Assembly (NCBI GenBank): GCA_013202515.1
Contig: JABMRN010000052.1
Span: 1 to 9,336 of the forward strand
Origin: Candidatus Omnitrophota bacterium
Lineage (GTDB): Bacteria; Omnitrophota; Gorgyraeia; JABMRN01
Direction: 5' to 3'
Length of the DNA: 9,336 nucleotides
The position numbers and the translations under genes are program-made. Of this stretch, positions 7,814 to 9,336 are shown in pieces. The notes beneath the pieces were generated by a model. The model made no database searches. It was not told the DNA's origin and saw only the letters and a program-made list of their open reading frames with translations. Each line of letters starts with the position of its first letter. Within the stretch, counting starts at the first letter, position 1.

Positions 7814-8185
7814 GTGCTAAAACATATTACTGTTGGATTATTGATTCCCTATTGCGTTTTCTTGTTCTTCTTTTTTAAGAAAAAATCGCATGTAGAAAGT
7901 AAAACATTAGCAAAGCTACCTTTCATTTTTCTATTGTGCGCTGTGTGGAGTTTTTTACCTAGCATCATCGCGAGATTGCCGCTGGGTTTTTTGGGAAGAA
8001 TAATCAACAATTTTTTTGTGAGCAACATCTTCTTCTTTTACGGGATTTTAAGGAAATTTAAAAATTCCGGTTCAACATACGGTTTAGGGGTTATTTTTGT
8101 GATTTTTTTCTCTCTTTTCTTCATTTTTGCACACCATCTCTATCTTCAGGAAAAGAAGATAAGAAATTTAAAGGAGAATAAATAA
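7814..8185 (+). CDS. Small membrane protein, stand-alone copy of the membrane domain of the next gene
   Basis: 123 residues from GTG, with AAAGGA at 7804-7809 upstream. I do not recognise a named family. Three membrane segments are likely near 5-21, 34-52 and 89-108, plus a hydrophobic IFFFYG stretch at 72-77 that may dip into the membrane. Positive charges (FKKK at 21-24; KKIRNLKENK at the end) suggest an outside N-terminus and inside C-terminus. It aligns with residues 5-122 of the protein starting at 8187: H4-x-x-VG to H7-x-x-VG, P12 to P15, CAVW at 42-45 to CAMW at 44-47, P49 to P51, IFFFYG to IFFFHG, and EKKI (113-116) to EKRI (119-122). The polar residues of that copy (Glu49, Asp52, His80, Asp84) read Phe, Ser, Tyr and Arg here, so this may be a structural partner. 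A pair with the phosphatase-bearing protein is an inference. Confidence 0.8.
   Translation: MLKHITVGLLIPYCVFLFFFFKKKSHVESKTLAKLPFIFLLCAVWSFLPSIIARLPLGFLGRIINNFFVSNIFFFYGILRKFKNSGSTYGLGVIFVIFFSLFFIFAHHLYLQEKKIRNLKENK
8171..8176 (+). promoter_or_regulatory. Strong ribosome binding site for the membrane-PHP fusion gene
   Basis: AAGGAG lies ten bases before ATG 8187, inside the last codons of the preceding small membrane protein gene. It is the best Shine-Dalgarno match among the junctions and supports ATG 8187, rather than the ATG five codons later, as the start. Confidence 0.6.
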
Positions 8186-8186
8186 T

Positions 8187-9336
8187 ATGTCTCTTCCAGC
8201 TATGCATACAGCCGTAGGCATGAGTGTACCTTTTTTGATAGGTCTTTTGAGATTTCTTAAGACAAGAAGAGTGACCTCCCTCATGCTATTTATTGTAGCG
8301 GTTTTCATGATTTTTTGCGCAATGTGGGCTGAAATACCGGATATACCATCTTTCTTTTCCGAAAAGAATATGATGCTTGAGCACAACATTATGAAATGGA
8401 AACATGTCGATATTTTCTTTTTCCACGGGTTGCTTGATAGGTATCAATCTGAAGACAGGGGGCTTTTTGAAGGGGCCCTTCTTTTGTTGAGCATGTTTTT
8501 TCTTATGCTTTTTGCGGCCTCGCGGACCATTCTCAGCAATGAAAAGAGAATAGCTTCATTAAGCATTAAAGAGCCTTCCGGTGGTCATATTTCGTTTAAT
8601 AAGCCTGCAAATTACGAAGATATCATTGATATACATTGCCATTTATTACCTGAAGTAGACGATGGTCCCGAAACGATCGAAGAGTCTATTGAGATGTGCC
8701 GTAAGATGGTGGATATGGGGGTTAAGCATGTTATTGCGACTCCACATCTTCCATGGCGGGAAAAGTATGAAAATAATAAAATCCTCTCATCTTATGAACT
8801 GCTAAAAAAGCGCTTGTCCGAAGAGCAAATAAATTTAAATATATCTTTAGGTTCTGATAACCACATTACATGGGATCTTATAGAAAAATTGAGGAAGGGC
8901 GAAGTATACCCGTTAGCAAATAGCAGGTATTTTCTTCTGGAGTTAGACCATTATACCATTCCGCCCAGCTTAGAAGATTTTATAACTCGCTGTAACAAAG
9001 AAGAATTTTATCCGATCATTACTCATCCTGAAAGGAATATGATTTTTCAAAGTGACATAAGCAGCTTAAGAAAAATAGCTGAAATGCCTGCGCTTATACA
9101 GATTACATCTTCAAGTCTACTTGGCTACTCAGGCAAGAAGCCGAAGCTAGCAGCTATAGATGCACTTAAAAGTGGGTTGGTGGATATTATAGCATCTGAT
9201 GCCCATGCGCTGAATCATCGATTGAAGGGTTTCGAAGAGGGTTTGAAAGTGGCAGAGGACATAGTCGGACGTGAATCAGTTCAAGATATGATTTCTAGGA
9301 CACCGGCCATGGTCATTAATAATGACAAAATAGAAT
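8187..9336 (+). CDS. Membrane-anchored CpsB/YwqE-type PHP protein-tyrosine phosphatase, 3'-truncated by window edge
   Basis: 383 residues are visible with no stop before the right edge. Residues 1-122 form a membrane domain with likely segments near 10-24, 31-47 and 95-112. The basic RFLKTRR (22-28) and the SNEKR after the third segment put the C-terminal domain in the cytoplasm. A linker (about 123-145) leads to a PHP phosphatase domain from 146. It carries HxH at 150 and 152 (DIHCHLLPEVDDGP), TPH with His187, Glu252 in LLEL, HPER with His280 and Arg283, and SDAH with Asp338 and His340, followed by Arg345. These follow the spacing of the CpsB metal ligands and catalytic arginines as I remember them; the one change is Asp224 where the family has Glu. 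CpsB enzymes remove phosphate from the autokinase (CpsD/Wzc type) that governs polysaccharide chain length. By family length only a few residues should be missing. Usual CpsB proteins are about 250 residues and soluble, so the membrane fusion is unusual. Confidence 0.9.
   Translation, partial: MSLPAMHTAVGMSVPFLIGLLRFLKTRRVTSLMLFIVAVFMIFCAMWAEIPDIPSFFSEKNMMLEHNIMKWKHVDIFFFHGLLDRYQSEDRGLFEGALLLLSMFFLMLFAASRTILSNEKRIASLSIKEPSGGHISFNKPANYEDIIDIHCHLLPEVDDGPETIEESIEMCRKMVDMGVKHVIATPHLPWREKYENNKILSSYELLKKRLSEEQINLNISLGSDNHITWDLIEKLRKGEVYPLANSRYFLLELDHYTIPPSLEDFITRCNKEEFYPIITHPERNMIFQSDISSLRKIAEMPALIQITSSSLLGYSGKKPKLAAIDALKSGLVDIIASDAHALNHRLKGFEEGLKVAEDIVGRESVQDMISRTPAMVINNDKIE

Larger units (their letters stand above)
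7814..8552 (+). repeat. Tandem duplication of an unnamed membrane module at protein level
   Basis: The full product of 7814-8185 and the N-terminal part encoded by about 8199-8552 share order, length and key residues (H-x-x-VG, I/VP, CA-x-W, IP or LP, IFFF[HY]G, EK[KR]I). The DNA itself is not obviously repeated, so the duplication is old or the two modules were always distinct partners. Detected by eye only. Confidence 0.65.

Noticed and set aside
7866..7888. T-rich then A-rich stretch resembling a terminator hairpin
   Set aside because: It has no G+C stem and falls inside the coding frame for the FFFFKKK segment of the small membrane protein, which explains the composition.
7814..8185. The small T-rich frame as a spurious ORF
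   Set aside because: It has a good ribosome site, tight spacing on both sides, and protein-level similarity to the next gene's N-terminus, all of which favour a real gene.

Overview
The window is a stretch of one polysaccharide (O-antigen, capsule or exopolysaccharide) biosynthesis cluster. Nine genes all lie on the + strand and are packed like an operon: the junctions are +44, -8, +2, +5, +9, +16, +11 and +1 bases. The first gene is cut by the left edge and the last by the right edge. No gap exceeds 44 bases. I see no RNA gene, insertion sequence, CRISPR array or terminator. The DNA is A+T rich (about 40% G+C by eye), uses the standard bacterial code, and uses GTG or TTG starts often (four of the eight visible starts). 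Shine-Dalgarno sites look ordinary. The gene set fits a bacterium that makes a lipid-linked surface glycan. Because a membrane-fused CpsB-type protein is not the usual arrangement in well-studied phyla, a less-studied Gram-negative lineage (for example Omnitrophota-like) is possible, but this is a weak guess.

Layout: (1) 1-1494, a glutamine-dependent amidotransferase of the asparagine synthase (AsnB) family, lacking its N-terminus; (2) 1539-2273, a left-handed beta-helix acetyltransferase; (3) 2266-4089, an MsbA/PglK-like ABC exporter, probably the flippase for the lipid-linked glycan; (4) 4092-5039, a family 2 glycosyltransferase; (5) 5045-5794, a SAM-dependent methyltransferase; (6) 5804-6805, a second family 2 glycosyltransferase; (7) 6822-7802, GDP-mannose 4,6-dehydratase (gmd); (8) 7814-8185, a small membrane protein; (9) 8187 to the right edge, a membrane domain fused to a CpsB/YwqE-type PHP phosphatase.

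How they may work together (inference): Gmd makes GDP-4-keto-6-deoxymannose for a deoxyhexose. The two glycosyltransferases add sugars to a lipid-linked acceptor. The amidotransferase, acetyltransferase and methyltransferase decorate the sugars. The ABC protein flips or exports the product. The PHP phosphatase would control chain length or assembly by dephosphorylating a tyrosine autokinase that is not in view.

The most unusual part is the right end. The 123-residue membrane protein at 7814-8185 aligns along its whole length with the N-terminal membrane part (about residues 5-122) of the next gene, which carries the phosphatase. So a membrane module that I cannot name occurs twice in tandem, once alone and once fused to a cytoplasmic PHP phosphatase.
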